Below, piece after piece: positions 62,742 through 64,000 of a DNA stretch of 64,000 nt (positions within the stretch are counted from its first letter, which is position 1; every line of letters begins with the position of its first letter). A model generated the notes under the pieces. That model did not search any database and was not told where the DNA came from. It saw nothing but the letters and a program-made list of their open reading frames with translations. A program made the position numbers and the translations under genes. The DNA is from Pseudoalteromonas sp. GCY (GTDB taxonomy: Bacteria; Pseudomonadota; Gammaproteobacteria; Enterobacterales; Alteromonadaceae): contig NZ_CP068023.1 in the NCBI RefSeq assembly GCF_016695175.1, positions 2,557,501 to 2,621,500 of the forward strand, written 5' to 3'.

Positions 62742-63563
62742 TTAACTGTCCTTTTTAGTCGTTTTACTGGCTGCAGTGGTTTGCGGCGGTGCGGCTATGA
62801 CACTTCGCATTGATTCAATCAGATTATTAAATTCAGGGTCTGACATCGCCTCATTGAGCGATGCCGCTTGCTTGACAAATGCAGGTGGCACAAATAAGTA
62901 TACTGATTTGCACAGACTTAACTGCACCTCTGTATGCCCGCCTTGTAAGCAAGGACCCGCTTGCCAAATGGCTTTTACATCATTGGCATCAGCTGAAATG
63001 ACAATGGGCGCGATAGAAATTGCACCAAGTAGATATTCACAGACAAAAATGATGGTGCCGACCTTTTTGTCTTGATTGTCAGAACTCGCACTGATACTTA
63101 CCGAGGCTTGCCCCATACCAGCGATCATATCCATCAATGATTTACCTATAGAGGCTAAATTACCACTGAGCCCTAGTAAAGTTTGGATCAACTGGCTTGA
63201 TAAGGTGACGCCACTTTGCTTACTTTCAAATTGAATATTGCTATCCGTCACTTTGACAAAAAGACCGGAGCTTGAGACTAATTTATTGAGTGCATCGTAG
63301 TCGTACAGACTTGTCCCGGCTTCCGCCATCGCTTTTGTGAGTGCGGCAAAAAATACGCTGACTTCACCAAACGCATTTTCAGCTTCTTGCGGCAACACAC
63401 TTCCACCTGCGGTACTGTTTAGCGTACTTGCGATAAATAAGTTGCCGGTGGCGTTCACTACAAATTGTTTAGTCGCTGGCACTTCATTACTGTTTGTCGT
63501 CGTTAAATTAGCGGCTCTGGTTTGTGCATTGCTCACTACAGTGCCTGGTTGAGGTGTTGGCAT
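62742..63563 (-). CDS. Unrecognised protein, paralogue A of a tandem pair
   Basis: This 273-aa protein has matching blocks to the gene below: KQFVVNATGNLFIASTLNS, FGEVSVFFAALTKAM, LVSSSGLFVKVTDS, TIIFVCEYLLGAISIAPIVISADAN and YLFVPPAFV. It differs by a Ser/Gly-rich insert (MIAGMGQASVSISASSDNQD) and Lys/Ser-rich tail. No signal, no TM, no known catalytic motif. First gene of the pair. Confidence 0.72.
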   Translation of the reverse strand: MPTPQPGTVVSNAQTRAANLTTTNSNEVPATKQFVVNATGNLFIASTLNSTAGGSVLPQEAENAFGEVSVFFAALTKAMAEAGTSLYDYDALNKLVSSSGLFVKVTDSNIQFESKQSGVTLSSQLIQTLLGLSGNLASIGKSLMDMIAGMGQASVSISASSDNQDKKVGTIIFVCEYLLGAISIAPIVISADANDVKAIWQAGPCLQGGHTEVQLSLCKSVYLFVPPAFVKQAASLNEAMSDPEFNNLIESMRSVIAAPPQTTAASKTTKKDS

Positions 63564-63692
63564 ACTCGTTCCTTAGATCTTGATCTAGCAGATATTCTTC
63601 TTATGTCGATTTAGTGTAGTCGCATTTTTAATTACTTAAAATTTACTTTTGTGATTATTTACAACCCAACCTATGTCATAAAATATCCTTGC

Positions 63693-64000
63693 TTAAGTTC
63701 GGTCTAACCTCATTGGAATAAATCTAATACCGTTTTTCTGCGCTTCTTGCCCTGTCGCCTGAAAACCTAGCGCAATATAAAAAGATGCTGCATTAAGCGA
63801 TGAGCACAATGAGACTTGAGCTGCGGATGTACTCGCTAGCACAGTATCTAATAATTGCCGACCAATCCCTTTACCTTGGGCTGACTTGGCAACAAATAAA
63901 TGGGTGAGATAGTTACCATCTCTTAATAAAGCAAATCCAATCAGCTCACCGTTTAATAACGCCTTGGCACCGACAAAATTGGCGTTGCACATCACCTGAG
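63693..64000 (-). CDS. GNAT family N-acetyltransferase (5' end outside window)
   Basis: The frame is open to the window edge, so the N-terminus is missing; the GTG at 63995 is not a convincing start. The visible ~100 residues contain the acetyl-CoA site LTHLFVAKSAQGKGIGRQLLDTVL (Q/RxxGxG/A) and the C-terminal FYIALGFQATGQEAQKNGIRFIPM. Substrate unknown. Confidence 0.85.
   Translation of the reverse strand, partial: QVMCNANFVGAKALLNGELIGFALLRDGNYLTHLFVAKSAQGKGIGRQLLDTVLASTSAAQVSLCSSLNAASFYIALGFQATGQEAQKNGIRFIPMRLDRT

Overview
The window reads as chromosome of a marine gammaproteobacterium, most likely Pseudoalteromonas or a close relative. This is inferred from gene content and order (recCBD, ruvCAB, tolQRAB-pal-cpoB, nadA beside a tRNA-Lys cluster, an ovothiol synthase) and from a PM2-type prophage. 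No species assignment was tested.

Left flank (1-15.3 kb): the 3' end of a solute-binding-type protein, a small secreted protein, and a recC-recB-recD operon on the minus strand. A diguanylate cyclase follows, then an old-yellow-enzyme gene divergent from a TetR repressor with two near-identical palindromes between them. A periplasmic binding protein and two immunity-like small genes complete this part; one of the small genes appears frameshifted in a G6 tract.

Prophage (about 15.385-29.871 kb): a tailless, membrane-containing phage of the corticovirus (PM2) type. It is inserted in the 3' end of a tRNA-Ser(GGA) gene, with a 28-bp direct repeat as attL/attR. It carries xis-int (+), a repressor (+) divergent from an early/late minus-strand gene string, an HUH replication initiator, a packaging ATPase, a capsid protein of 269 aa, many single-TM virion proteins of 35-126 aa, a spike-like protein and a peptidoglycan-hydrolase-like protein. 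Nearly all genes overlap by 1-11 bp. Three copies of a 15-bp palindrome (GATACTNNNAGTATC-like) lie in the two divergent control regions. Between repressor and xis sits a four-gene minus-strand cassette: two small peptides sharing a Gly-Gly-x-Gly...(D/E)-P motif, flanking two small membrane proteins. I recognise no described system in it, and it is the best candidate here for something new. Just outside attL is the decayed 3' end of a second integrase of the same kind, so the site was occupied before.

Core block (29.8-42.5 kb): tRNA-Ser, nadA, an array of eight identical tRNA-Lys(TTT) genes with repeated spacers that contain tRNA 5' fragments, cpoB-pal-tolB-tolA-tolR-tolQ, ruvB-ruvA-ruvC and aspS. 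The roughly 1-kb gap between tolQ and ruvB lacks ybgC. Instead it holds a promoter-to-terminator unit that looks like a small RNA.

Right flank (42.6-64 kb): a DUF72 protein, two metallopeptidases, a Bcr/CflA exporter, a SYLF lipoprotein and an ovoA-plus-PLP-enzyme pair (ovothiol). Next come a DUF417 membrane protein, LysR with a TehA/SLAC1-type channel, and a MarR-HlyD-DUF2955 efflux operon with twin operators. The rest is TrmK, a DUF998 protein, a binding protein, a yeast-type cytosine deaminase, a MocR regulator divergent from a PLP decarboxylase, a tandem pair of unrecognised paralogues, and a GNAT acetyltransferase cut by the window end.
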